A stretch of DNA of 41,539 nucleotides, taken from assembly GCA_964410625.1 (NCBI GenBank), contig CAYPHY010000043.1:1-41539 (forward strand), in the 5' to 3' direction. The stretch is from CAYPHY01 sp964410625 (lineage in GTDB: Bacteria > Chloroflexota > Anaerolineae > Promineifilales > Promineifilaceae). The translations under genes were made by a program, and so were the position numbers. This document shows positions 14,983-23,315 of the stretch, piece by piece (positions within the stretch are counted from its first letter, which is position 1; each line of letters starts with the position of its first letter). The notes below the pieces were generated by a model. The model worked only from the letters and a program-made list of their open reading frames with translations. It was not told where the DNA came from and did not search any database.

Positions 14983-16768
14983 CATTCCGCTTTCGTTCCA
15001 GATAGATTAGTGTGGCGGAGAGAATACCGGCGGCGGTGACGATGCTCCAGCCAAGCTGGTTGACCCGCCGTTCGATCCGTTCTTGCATACGCGCTGCTTC
15101 GCGGTCCCCTTTTATTTTCACACTCAGTTGCCCTTTTTCGGCGGCGTCAATCAGCCGTTGCAGGCGGGCTGGTGTCTCCAGATACGGCCGCAGCACATCA
15201 AACGCCGTTTCCAAGCTGAAATCGCGTAAGTGCCGGGTGTTTTGCAAGCGCAACAGTTCCAGGCCATAATGCTCAATCTGGTACCAGGGGTTGATCTGTG
15301 GGTCGAGGTTGGAGATCAGCCCGGAAATCATGCCCAGGGCACGGCCGAGATAAATAAAGTCCTGTGGAAGCTGAAAAGGGAGATCAAACAGCAGGTCGCG
15401 AAACTCGCGGCTTAGTTCGGCCACTTCGCGGGGGTCAGGGCGGGCCAGTTCGAGCAACTTCCGCCCCCAGATGTGGTTGAGCAACGCTTCGTGGGCTTCG
15501 GTGATGCGTTCTAGGTCGGCTCCGGGCAAGAAGAAGCCTAAATCGCGGCCGACTTCCGTCCACTGACGGGCATCACGTTGCGTCAGGGCGACCAGAAACT
15601 TGCGTAAATTCTCGCCCGTAGCCGGTGGGACTTCGACCGCCATGCCAAAATCAACAAAGATCAGTTGAAACGGCCGCCCCTCTCTTCTGTTATCCCCATT
15701 CGCTTGCGCTTTGCTCTCCCCCCATCCATTTTCCAATCTCCAATCTCTAATCTCCTCCGTCTCCCTCACCGGCCGCACAAACAAATTCCCCGGATGGGGA
15801 TCAGCGTGGAAAAACTCAGCGATAAATACCTGCTTGAAGTACGCCTCAAGCAGCGTTTCGGCCACCTCCTGAGGGGCAATTCCGGCAGCAACAAGGCTAT
15901 CCACTTCTGCAATTTTGAGTGCCTCTACATCTTCAAGGACGATGACGCGACGGGTCGAATGTTCGCGGTAAATAGCGGGGATGTAAATGCGCGGGTTGCC
16001 AGCATGGATTTGCTTAAATCGTTCGGCGTTGTCGGCCTCGGCGATGTAGTCCAGTTCACACCATAGCGTGCGGGCAAACTCCTCGGCCAAAGCCGGTACA
16101 TTGGCACGACGGCCGAGGGGCTTATAGCGCACCAACCAACGCGCCACCACCCGCAGTGCCGCCAAATCGGTGGAAACCAACGCCTCAATCCCCGGCCGCT
16201 GCACCTTGATCACCACCGCATCGCCCAGCGCCTGAGCATAGCCATCGGCCAATCCGTCTCCGTTCCTAAATAATCCGTTTCGATCCGTCGTATCCGTATC
16301 TATCCGTGATTGACCATTGGCAGTTCCATCATCAGGCAACAGCCAGGCGCGGTAGGTCTGCCCCAACGAGGCGGCCGCCAATGGTTGGCGCTCAATTCGC
16401 GCAAAGCGTTGGGATAAATCCCCCAACTCATGCCGCAGCAAGGCGAATATTTCATCCGTATCAACCGGTGGCACTTCATCTTGCAAGCCTTGTAGCTCCT
16501 GGGTGATCTCCAGCGGTAATACGTCTACACGCGAACTGAGAAATTGGCCGAGTTTGATCATCACGCCGCCCATTTCAATTGCCAACAGGCGAAAGCGGGC
16601 GGCCATTTCACGCATCCGCTGCGGCCGCGAGCGAGAGACCATATTGCGAACAAAGGGCAAACGGCCGAGCAACAAATCCCACCAAATGACATGAAGGATT
16701 GCCCGCCCGAAAAAGCTCAATATCTGCCGGTATCGCTGCCGGTCTACTATCGCGTATTCGTCACTCAT
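14969..16768 (-). CDS. ABC1/UbiB/AarF-family atypical kinase
   Basis: 599 aa. Family marks: the KxGQ motif KLGQFLSSR (72-80), the Ala-rich nucleotide loop AAASLGQTYRA (~129), an invariant Lys in VVIKVQRPG, the HxDxHPGN catalytic loop HADPHPGNLFV and FVDFGM as the metal-binding DFG, plus a C-terminal hydrophobic segment (GWSIVTAAGILSATLIYL). UbiB-like proteins are ATPases/kinases linked to isoprenoid lipid metabolism and quinone synthesis. Two in-frame insertions (~145-171 and ~331-367) coincide with repeat-like DNA and are absent from the family core. TAGAAT lies 8 nt before the ATG. Confidence 0.9.
   Translation of the reverse strand: MSDEYAIVDRQRYRQILSFFGRAILHVIWWDLLLGRLPFVRNMVSRSRPQRMREMAARFRLLAIEMGGVMIKLGQFLSSRVDVLPLEITQELQGLQDEVPPVDTDEIFALLRHELGDLSQRFARIERQPLAAASLGQTYRAWLLPDDGTANGQSRIDTDTTDRNGLFRNGDGLADGYAQALGDAVVIKVQRPGIEALVSTDLAALRVVARWLVRYKPLGRRANVPALAEEFARTLWCELDYIAEADNAERFKQIHAGNPRIYIPAIYREHSTRRVIVLEDVEALKIAEVDSLVAAGIAPQEVAETLLEAYFKQVFIAEFFHADPHPGNLFVRPVRETEEIRDWRLENGWGESKAQANGDNRREGRPFQLIFVDFGMAVEVPPATGENLRKFLVALTQRDARQWTEVGRDLGFFLPGADLERITEAHEALLNHIWGRKLLELARPDPREVAELSREFRDLLFDLPFQLPQDFIYLGRALGMISGLISNLDPQINPWYQIEHYGLELLRLQNTRHLRDFSLETAFDVLRPYLETPARLQRLIDAAEKGQLSVKIKGDREAARMQERIERRVNQLGWSIVTAAGILSATLIYLERKRNGDSG
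15731..15766. repeat. family A repeat inside the UbiB-like gene
   Basis: TCCAATCTCCAATCTCTAAT and following bases, coding on the opposite strand for part of a polar insertion just after the HPGN loop. Confidence 0.65.
16255..16312. repeat. ATCCGT-type repeat inside the UbiB-like gene
   Basis: Five ATCCGT-containing units, encoding an Asp/Arg/Asn/Gly-rich insertion (~residues 153-171) before the ATP-binding Lys strand. Confidence 0.55.
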
Positions 16769-16796
16769 TCAACCTAATTCTATCAAATCCAACTCA

Positions 16797-16826
16797 CCAA
16801 TCACCCAATCTTTAATCTCTACTCTG
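16797..16826. repeat. family A repeat, single arm
   Basis: CCAATCACCCAATCTTTAAT and TCTCTACTC between the UbiB-like gene start and the tRNA-Glu terminator. Confidence 0.45.
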
Positions 16827-16842
16827 TTAATCCCCTTCCTAA

Positions 16843-16876
16843 AACAAAAGGCTTCATCCATACCCGGATGAAGCCT
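16843..16876 (-). terminator. rho-independent terminator of tRNA-Glu
   Basis: On the minus strand AGGCTTCATCC, loop GGGTAT, then GGATGAAGCCT followed by TTTGTTTT. The 11-bp stem is perfect and lies just downstream of the tRNA. Confidence 0.85.
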
Positions 16877-16886
16877 CTCGGAACTG

Positions 16887-16959
16887 TGCCCCATAGGGGA
16901 CTCGAACCCCTGTTTCGGCCTTGAGAGGGCCGCGTCCTGGGCCGCTAGACGAATGGGGC
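16887..16959 (-). tRNA. tRNA-Glu (anticodon CTC)
   Basis: Acceptor GCCCCAT / ATGGGGC with discriminator A, anticodon stem CGGCC/GGCCG around loop CTCTCAA, T arm CAGGGGTTCGAGTCCCCTA. 73 nt, CCA not encoded. Reads GAG. Confidence 0.95.
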
Positions 16960-17157
16960 GTCTATCTGTTTTAGAAGGCCATAAAATGCTAAGACGGATG
17001 GATTTTAGCAGAGGGCTAGAGAGATGTCAATTTTCGTTGGGGCGATTTAGCAGATACGCTACTCAATAAAGTTCACAGGATTCATGAAGCACCTACGCTT
17101 GATATAGCCACTTTTCTCGAATTGATAAGCATGATATGATCCTATACGCCTTCAAAA

Positions 17158-17376
17158 ATGATTGATGGGTATAAAATTCAGTTTTATTCTGCTGATCAGC
17201 ATGAGCCGCCTCATGTTCATATCGTGAAGGCTGAAAAACGGGCTAAAATTTGGTTGTATGATCTTTCAATCTCATGGAGCCGACACTTTAGCCCGAGAGA
17301 GTTGAGACAAGTGATGGAAATTGTGCGCCAACGCCGAGAAGAGTTGATAGAGTGGTATCATGGATTCTTTGCATGA
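17158..17376 (+). CDS. DUF4160 domain protein
   Basis: 72 aa: MIDGYKIQFYSADQHEPPHV followed by HIVKAEKRAKIWLYDL and a C-terminal helix with HFSPRELRQVMEIVRQRREEL, the complete DUF4160 pattern (EPPHVHV). Its last 17 bases overlap the DUF2442 gene in a different frame, so the two are translationally coupled. DUF4160/DUF2442 pairs are recurrent and have been suggested to act as toxin-antitoxin-like modules; that role is not proven. Confidence 0.85.
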   Translation: MIDGYKIQFYSADQHEPPHVHIVKAEKRAKIWLYDLSISWSRHFSPRELRQVMEIVRQRREELIEWYHGFFA

Positions 17377-17620
17377 AACAACTATCGTGAATGCCTTTTT
17401 CACGAATAATCTGCTCACCGTAGCCCTGAATGACGGCCGTATTATCATTTTTCCCTGCGGCGGAATGAAGTGGCTGGTAGAAGCTACACCAGAACAGCAA
17501 CAAGATTTCAGTATTGAATCTGACGGTTATGGCGTATGGTGGCATGAATTAGATGATGGGATTGCATTGCACCACATTTTAACTATCAACCCTCTTCCAG
17601 AGCTAGGTGTGGCCTCTTAG
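17360..17620 (+). CDS. DUF2442 domain protein
   Basis: 86 aa, starts inside the DUF4160 gene. The family layout is clear: VNAFFTNNLLTVALNDGRII, the WLxxAT-like motif KWLVEATPEQQQDFSIESDG and GVWWHELDDGIALHHILT (W-x-LDxxI). A small partner protein for DUF4160. Regulation is presumably shared. Confidence 0.85.
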   Translation: MDSLHETTIVNAFFTNNLLTVALNDGRIIIFPCGGMKWLVEATPEQQQDFSIESDGYGVWWHELDDGIALHHILTINPLPELGVAS

Positions 17621-17654
17621 ATAGATGGTTTGCTGACCTGACTTATACCTAAAA

Positions 17655-18449
17655 TTGATCTCGCGCTATCGTCCTGTTGCCCGAAATTACAACAACCTGG
17701 AAGGCCCGAAGTTTGAGGGCTTTTATGCGGCCCTTTCCCCTTCTCCAAAAGAAAGGCTCAGAGTTGTTTCCTATAATATTAACTTTGGCAAAGCAATCGT
17801 GCTGGCAATAGATGCGTTCCGCCGGTATGAACCGTTGGCTGCGGCCGATCTCATCTTCCTGCAAGAGATGAATGAACATGGGACTGAGCAGATAGCCCGC
17901 CAACTACAATACAACTTCGTTTATTATCCTGCTTGTATCCACAACTATCACGGCCGCAACTTCGGCAATGCTATCTTGAGCAAGTGGCCGCTGTTCAACC
18001 CGGAAAAGATCATCCTGCCCGGTCTCAGCCCCCTCAACCGGGAGATGCGCCTGGCAACCAGGGCGCAGATAGAGGTGGGAAAACGGGAGATCGTTGTCTA
18101 TAGCACCCACACAGAAGTCTATCTCACTTCCAGAAACCACCGGCGACGACAGGTGGAGACGATCATTGCCGACATCCCGCAGCAGGCGGAACACGTCATT
18201 GTTGGGGGCGACTTTAACACCGTCAGCAATCGCGGAATCCAACGTCTGGTGAACCTGTTTGCCCAGGCCGACATGCAGCGGGCTTCAAAAGGGTCAGGCT
18301 CGACGATGGTTAGCTATGCCTACCGGCCGACGGCCGCCGACCATATCTTCGTTCGTGGCTTTAAGACGCTAGATAAGGGCGCGATTCGCCAGGCGGCCGC
18401 CAGCGACCATGCGCCAGTGTGGGTGGAGGTGGAATGGAACCGGGTATAA
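17655..18449 (+). CDS. endonuclease/exonuclease/phosphatase (EEP) family hydrolase
   Basis: 264 aa with a TTG start as listed; no better start is seen, so the N-terminus is uncertain. The EEP fold motifs are all there: VVSYNINFG (Asn), IFLQEMNE (Glu metal ligand), STHTEVY, VIVGGDFNTVS (Asp and Asn), and C-terminal DHIFVRG plus ASDHAPVWVEV with the catalytic Asp-His. No signal peptide is seen, so it is likely cytoplasmic. Substrate (nucleic acid, lipid or phosphate ester) cannot be decided. Confidence 0.85.
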   Translation: MISRYRPVARNYNNLEGPKFEGFYAALSPSPKERLRVVSYNINFGKAIVLAIDAFRRYEPLAAADLIFLQEMNEHGTEQIARQLQYNFVYYPACIHNYHGRNFGNAILSKWPLFNPEKIILPGLSPLNREMRLATRAQIEVGKREIVVYSTHTEVYLTSRNHRRRQVETIIADIPQQAEHVIVGGDFNTVSNRGIQRLVNLFAQADMQRASKGSGSTMVSYAYRPTAADHIFVRGFKTLDKGAIRQAAASDHAPVWVEVEWNRV

Positions 18450-18558
18450 TAGACAGAGACAAAAGGCATGGAGGATGGCTTCTGGCTAAAATGAATGATA
18501 GATAATCCGCGTAACCATCTAATTCGAGTCCTTTGATAGATATTCAGGAAGGTGTCTG

Positions 18559-19029
18559 ATGAAAACAATGAACAAGCAAGCGTTCTTAAATGAATTGCGG
18601 GCAGCCCAAGAAGAAGTGGAAAGCCGATTGGCCGGTTTGAGCGAGGCGCAACTGACGGAACGGCCGTCGCCCGATGCCTGGTCGTTGCGCGAGACGCTCC
18701 ATCACCTGACCTATTGGGAACAGTACATGATCAACGTTGTCCGCCAGGCGATGGAGGCGGGTGCAGCCCCGCAGTGGGTGACGAATGAGGAAGAAACGGC
18801 CATTAACGACCAAATTCTAAGCGAGGCCAACGAACGGCCGCCACAGGAGATTGTAGACAACTTCCGCCGTTCCGCCGGGGAGGTGAGAGCGCTGGTCGAA
18901 TCTTTGCCGGAAGATCTCTTGACTGACCCGAACCACTTTGCCTGGCTAAATGGTAAACCGCTATGGACCTACATCGCCAATGAGTCCTACGGCGAACACC
19001 GGGAAGAGCATCTGCATCAGTTCCACTAA
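18559..19029 (+). CDS. DinB-like four-helix-bundle protein
   Basis: 156 aa, AGGAAGG 7 nt before the ATG. It matches the DinB_2 pattern: AAQEEVESRLAGLSEAQLTE, PDAWSLRETLHHLTYWEQYM (metal-ligand His) and a final helix NESYGEHREEHLHQF (His ligands). The family contains metal-dependent thiol transferases and stress proteins such as YfiT; the specific reaction is unknown. Confidence 0.85.
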   Translation: MKTMNKQAFLNELRAAQEEVESRLAGLSEAQLTERPSPDAWSLRETLHHLTYWEQYMINVVRQAMEAGAAPQWVTNEEETAINDQILSEANERPPQEIVDNFRRSAGEVRALVESLPEDLLTDPNHFAWLNGKPLWTYIANESYGEHREEHLHQFH

Positions 19030-19047
19030 GATTAGTTACGTTTTGTG

Positions 19048-19206
19048 TCAAGCCGCCCAGTTAAGTGATACCTTTCGTTGAGACTCGACGCAATCCTTTA
19101 AGTACAGATTGATCAAAGTTTGATAGGGAATGCCTGTTTCCTGTGATAAATCCTTGAAGTATTCAATCACATCGAGTTCTAAACGTATAGTAACTGGCTT
19201 GCGCAT
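19048..19206 (-). CDS. BrnA/CopG-type ribbon-helix-helix antitoxin (orphan)
   Basis: 52 aa found by translating the minus strand from the ATG at 19206 (another ATG at 19209). It reads MRKPVTIRLELDVIEYFKDL, then SQETGIPYQTLINLYLKDC and SQRKVSLNWAA. KPVTIRL is the DNA-binding beta strand, and GIPYQTLINxYLxxC with a terminal Lys-x-x-x-x-Trp is the BrnA/YqfT-type ending. No BrnT-like toxin is seen upstream (19210-19414 has no long ORF) or downstream, so it is a solitary regulator or a remnant. Confidence 0.75.
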   Translation of the reverse strand: MRKPVTIRLELDVIEYFKDLSQETGIPYQTLINLYLKDCVESQRKVSLNWAA

Positions 19207-19414
19207 CATTTATAAGTCAAGTAAAGGGCAGACCTGATGCATAATACATGAGAGAAAAGAGACAAATCTCAGTTGGAAAACTGTCTTTTGCTTAATGCAT
19301 AAGTCCTAACCTTAAAAAAAACGGGCTGACTGTTCGAGACAACGAAAAATAGGGCGATTGTTCGTTCATACCTCTGTAGTAATGGTTGGCTTCTTATCTG
19401 AAAGGAGGTATTAA

Positions 19415-22400
19415 ATGCAACGCATTAGAAGCAAGCCTGTTTTTGGTCACCGGCTCTTCTTGGGAGCCTTTGTTGTACTCGTATTACTCGTTACCGCGCT
19501 TATTGGCGGAAGGTCCACGCAAGCAGCGCCAACCGCTGCGCTCACGATTGTCGACGTCAGTGCCCCCGATATAAATTGTCAGTTTGATACCGATTGCACC
19601 ATTACCGCTGATGACCAGACGAGCCATTTCACACCGCCTGGCACCATCGGTGATGCCTTCTTACAGTCCCGCCTGTTCCCACAGGGGGAAGCAGGTACGC
19701 CTGGCGAGGGGCTGTATGCTTATCTCTATCGGATTGACCTGCAGGAGGCCATCAGCACAACGGCCGTTGCCTGTGTCTTTCGGATGCAGCTTGAGTTCGG
19801 GCCGATCGCGCAGTTGGACTATAATGGAGATGGCTCTGCTGATGACATCTTCGTTATCAGCAAAGGGGGTGTGGGAAATATAGCCCCACCAGCGGCCGAG
19901 CAAATCGGCAACGTTGTCTACATCTACTTTGACCCTGGGCTTTGCAGCAGCCGGCAGGAGAGTGGTGGAGACAGCAGCTACTTCTTCGGTATGGCTTCAA
20001 AGGAACCTTACCAGGATGTTACGGCCGATTTACTCGGTAGCCCCGACCTACATGAAACGCTTGATGCCCGCGCTCCTGGGATTCCACCTGGCGTGAACAT
20101 CACCATCGGTGAATCCACCAACCGTCGCTTTGCGGCGACCTATGAGTTCCCCTTACCTAAACTGTTGGAGATCGAAGGGCCGGATGGCACGCTTTATACG
20201 CAGTTCATCTCCCCCGGCGTTGAGGTCTATGGCGAAACACCCGGTTGGCCGGATGTACCCGTCACCCGGCGGATGGTGGCCGTCCCGCGCGGCGCAACGG
20301 TGAAGGTGGGTGGGTTACAGGTTGTCTCTGGCGAGACCTATACGGTTGATCTCTGGCCTTCACAGCCGCACGCGGCCGACGCCCCAACACAACAGCAAGA
20401 CCCCCCGCCCGGTATTTTTGACGACCCGCCGTTCACCAAAGATGAAGCCGTCTACGCCAAAGATGAGTTGTTTCCCCCTGAAGTTGTTACCGTCCAGCCG
20501 ATGGGTCGAATGCGCGACCTCGACCTGGTGCAACTGAACATAGCCGGGGGACAGTATAACCCGGCGCAGAAGTTGCTTACCATCTTCCGTTCAGTAGACT
20601 TTGATCTGACTTTTGAGGGTGGCGAGGATGGATTCTTGCCGGAAGCGGTACTCAATAATCCGTTTGAGCGTAGCTATGATGGGATATATGCCCAGGCGTT
20701 GAATCACAGGGCCGTCTTTGAGTATCACTTTCCAATCACCTTTGTTCCGCTGTGCTGGGGGTTTGAATACCTGATCATCACCGATCCCGCTTTCCGGGCT
20801 GCGGCCGATGATCTGCGCGACTGGAAGGTGAGCCGGGGCCTTTCGACGCGGGTGCTCGAAACCGGCAGCGACCCTGGCGACATCGGAACCACCCGCGAAC
20901 AAATCCGCGATTACATCCGCAAGCAGTTTGACGAATGTTTGGTGCGGCCGTCCTATGTGTTGCTGTTGGGGGATGCCGAGCATATCCCTCCCTTCTATCG
21001 CACGACCGTCTATGGCGAAAGTGGCGGCTCCGATCTCGATTACGCGCTGATGGACAATAGTGACACCGTGCCCGATCTGGCTTACGGCCGTATTCCGGTG
21101 GATACGCTGGCCGATGCGCAGCGAGTGGTGGATAAGGTGATCGCCTATGAGCAAAGCCCACCATTCGCTCCCTCGTTTTACAATGACCTGACCTTCGCCG
21201 CCTACTTCCAATGTTGTCGGGCAGGCGCAACGCAAACCGGAACGGCCGCGCGGAGTTTCATCGAAACGGCCGAGCTGGTACGCGACGAACTGGAAGGGCA
21301 AGGCTACGCCGTGCAACGCATCTACAACACCAACGCCACCGGCACCAACACGCCCAACCGTTACTTTAACGGCACACTGTTACCCGTTGACCTGCGGGCC
21401 AGTAGCGGCTTCCCCTGGGCTGGTGATACAGATGACATCGTTGATGCGATCAACGACGGCACCTTCCTGGCCCTACACCGCGATCACGGTTGGGTAGACG
21501 GTTGGAGCGATCCGGAGTTCCTCACCAGTGATCTGGCCGATCTGACGAATGGCAACCTGACACCTGTGATCTACAGCATCAACTGCGCCAGTGGCATTTT
21601 CGACAACGAAACCTTGAACTCGGCGATGCAATCGTGGCCTTATCCATCGGCCGCCGGTTTCACCTCCTGGGCTGAAGAAATGCTACGGATGGAAGGGGGC
21701 GCGGTAGGCATCATCGGCGATACGCGGGTCAGCCCTACATGGGCCAACAGCGCCCTCACACGTGGTCTCTTCGATGCTACCTGGCCTGATCTGCTGCCGG
21801 CGGATGGTAGTAACACCTCTATCCGCCGCCTGGGCGACATCCTTAACTATGGTAAAGCCTATCTGATCAGCCAGGTGCCAGTGGCGCAGACAGCCGGTGA
21901 TGTCACGCAAAGTGAAGCGGATACAGATGTTTTCATCTATCACGTGCTGGGTGATCCGACGATGAAACTCTATACGCAGAATCCTTTCCGGATCGTCTTC
22001 CCGCCGTTCTTTTATGAACTGGTGATCTTTGATCCAACCATCTGGGAGATCAACTATCCGATCAATGGCAGTATCTTGACTGCATTGCAGGATGGGAATC
22101 CAGTGGCGCGGGCAATCGTCGAGAATGGCACGGCCAAACTGGACTTCATCCACGATGTAGATCCCAACCGGCCAGTCGAGGTTTCTGCCTTCCATCCGGA
22201 CGGGACCGGTGCATTGCTGCGCGAGGCAGACGCCCAGGGTCGAATTGAGCCGGTTAGTGGTGGCACGATTGAACATGACCCCAGCCAGTTTGCCATTGCG
22301 TTTCAGCCTGGTTCCTTCCCCACTACCTTCGACGTGTTTTATGAAGTGGGTCATGGATCTGCTGCTCGCTCTCAGCCGCCCGGTTTAGCAACGCTGCGCG

Positions 22401-22705
22401 AGTTCAGCCTGGAGGCCTTTGACGAGGCGGAAAGCGACGGCAACCCGGCTCCGGTGACTGAGTTCAACCAGGCGTTTACGATGACGCTGGGTTACAGTGA
22501 TGCTGAACTGGATGGGCGAGGGATAGATGAGGAAACGCTCGGTTGCTACTACTTTGATGAGGTGGACGCGCTGTGGAAGCCGCTGGATTCGCAGGTGGAC
22601 ACAGACAATAACGTCGTGACTTGCACGGCCGATCACTTCACCGAGTTTGCGCTGGCGGGCGAAGGCGCGTCTGGCACCTTCCTGCCGGTTGTCGTTAGGC
22701 CATAA
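19415..22705 (+). CDS. secreted gingipain-like C25 cysteine protease
   Basis: 1096 aa, AAAGGAGG before the ATG. A signal peptide (hydrophobic FLGAFVVLVLLVTALIGG, likely cut near TQA-AP) precedes a long pro-region with an EF-hand-like DYNGDGSADD. Residues ~450-860 form the C25 catalytic domain: FEYLIITDPAFRAAADDLRD, YVLLLGDAEHIPPF, catalytic His691 in HRDHGWVDG and catalytic Cys724 in YSINCASGIFD; the 33-residue spacing equals that of gingipain R (His211/Cys244). It ends with beta-rich modules and has no T9SS-type sorting domain that I can recognise. Likely an extracellular endopeptidase; specificity unknown. Confidence 0.9.
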   Translation: MQRIRSKPVFGHRLFLGAFVVLVLLVTALIGGRSTQAAPTAALTIVDVSAPDINCQFDTDCTITADDQTSHFTPPGTIGDAFLQSRLFPQGEAGTPGEGLYAYLYRIDLQEAISTTAVACVFRMQLEFGPIAQLDYNGDGSADDIFVISKGGVGNIAPPAAEQIGNVVYIYFDPGLCSSRQESGGDSSYFFGMASKEPYQDVTADLLGSPDLHETLDARAPGIPPGVNITIGESTNRRFAATYEFPLPKLLEIEGPDGTLYTQFISPGVEVYGETPGWPDVPVTRRMVAVPRGATVKVGGLQVVSGETYTVDLWPSQPHAADAPTQQQDPPPGIFDDPPFTKDEAVYAKDELFPPEVVTVQPMGRMRDLDLVQLNIAGGQYNPAQKLLTIFRSVDFDLTFEGGEDGFLPEAVLNNPFERSYDGIYAQALNHRAVFEYHFPITFVPLCWGFEYLIITDPAFRAAADDLRDWKVSRGLSTRVLETGSDPGDIGTTREQIRDYIRKQFDECLVRPSYVLLLGDAEHIPPFYRTTVYGESGGSDLDYALMDNSDTVPDLAYGRIPVDTLADAQRVVDKVIAYEQSPPFAPSFYNDLTFAAYFQCCRAGATQTGTAARSFIETAELVRDELEGQGYAVQRIYNTNATGTNTPNRYFNGTLLPVDLRASSGFPWAGDTDDIVDAINDGTFLALHRDHGWVDGWSDPEFLTSDLADLTNGNLTPVIYSINCASGIFDNETLNSAMQSWPYPSAAGFTSWAEEMLRMEGGAVGIIGDTRVSPTWANSALTRGLFDATWPDLLPADGSNTSIRRLGDILNYGKAYLISQVPVAQTAGDVTQSEADTDVFIYHVLGDPTMKLYTQNPFRIVFPPFFYELVIFDPTIWEINYPINGSILTALQDGNPVARAIVENGTAKLDFIHDVDPNRPVEVSAFHPDGTGALLREADAQGRIEPVSGGTIEHDPSQFAIAFQPGSFPTTFDVFYEVGHGSAARSQPPGLATLREFSLEAFDEAESDGNPAPVTEFNQAFTMTLGYSDAELDGRGIDEETLGCYYFDEVDALWKPLDSQVDTDNNVVTCTADHFTEFALAGEGASGTFLPVVVRP

Positions 22706-22740
22706 CGACCGTAACGGAAATCGTTTTCTGATTTGATTCA

Positions 22741-22771
22741 TAAGGGTCACACCGGTATGGTGTGACCCTTA
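22741..22771 (+). terminator. hairpin after the C25 protease gene
   Basis: TAAGGGTCACACC, loop GGTAT, GGTGTGACCCTTA: a 13-bp perfect stem. A long T run is lacking, and it lies between convergent genes, so it may stop transcription from both sides. Confidence 0.7.
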
Positions 22772-22842
22772 TTGGCTTGTATGAGGATTAAAAGATAAGT
22801 AGCCTGAATAGCGATAATCTACCGGCCGTCGCTATCCAATTG

Positions 22843-23193
22843 TTAACCAAACTCGACCACCGGCCGCACTTCCACCGAACCGGTACTCATCGGCAGCTTG
22901 CTCGCCATCTCCAATGCTTCCTCGATGCTGTTGCAATCGAGGAGGTAAAATCCTCCCAGTTGTTCCCTGGTCTCGGCGAAGGGGCCGTTGACCGTCAGGG
23001 TGGCGCGGCCGTCCTCAAAGCGAATGGTCTGCGCCATCGTGGTTGGATGTAGGGCCTCGCCAGTGGGGTTGTAACCCTTCTCGCCTGCCTCCGCGCCAAA
23101 GGCGTTGTGGGCTTCGATAATCCTGTTCCATTGCTCCGGGGTCAGGTCGCTGTCTTCTGTCTCGTCACCATAAAGCAGTAGCATGTAACGCAT
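22843..23193 (-). CDS. YCII-related (DGPF) domain protein
   Basis: 116 aa from the ATG at 23193 with GGAGGCAAGAC upstream; the longer frame before it is non-coding. Pattern of the YCII family: MRYMLLLYGDETEDSDLTPE, VNGPFAETREQLGGFYLLDC (NGPF in place of the usual DGPF) and MASKLPMSTGSVEVRPVVEF. Such proteins often accompany ECF sigma-70 genes, but none adjoins here. Small alpha/beta enzyme-like fold, unknown function. Confidence 0.85.
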   Translation of the reverse strand: MRYMLLLYGDETEDSDLTPEQWNRIIEAHNAFGAEAGEKGYNPTGEALHPTTMAQTIRFEDGRATLTVNGPFAETREQLGGFYLLDCNSIEEALEMASKLPMSTGSVEVRPVVEFG

Positions 23194-23315
23194 GTCTTGC
23201 CTCCAAATGAAATTGAAAGATATTAGCGGCATTGGATTTGCCGCTTTATGAGAACGACGAATAACCGGGCGACAGATCGACAGGAAGGACGGTAAATTTG
23301 CGAACAAATGTTTTG

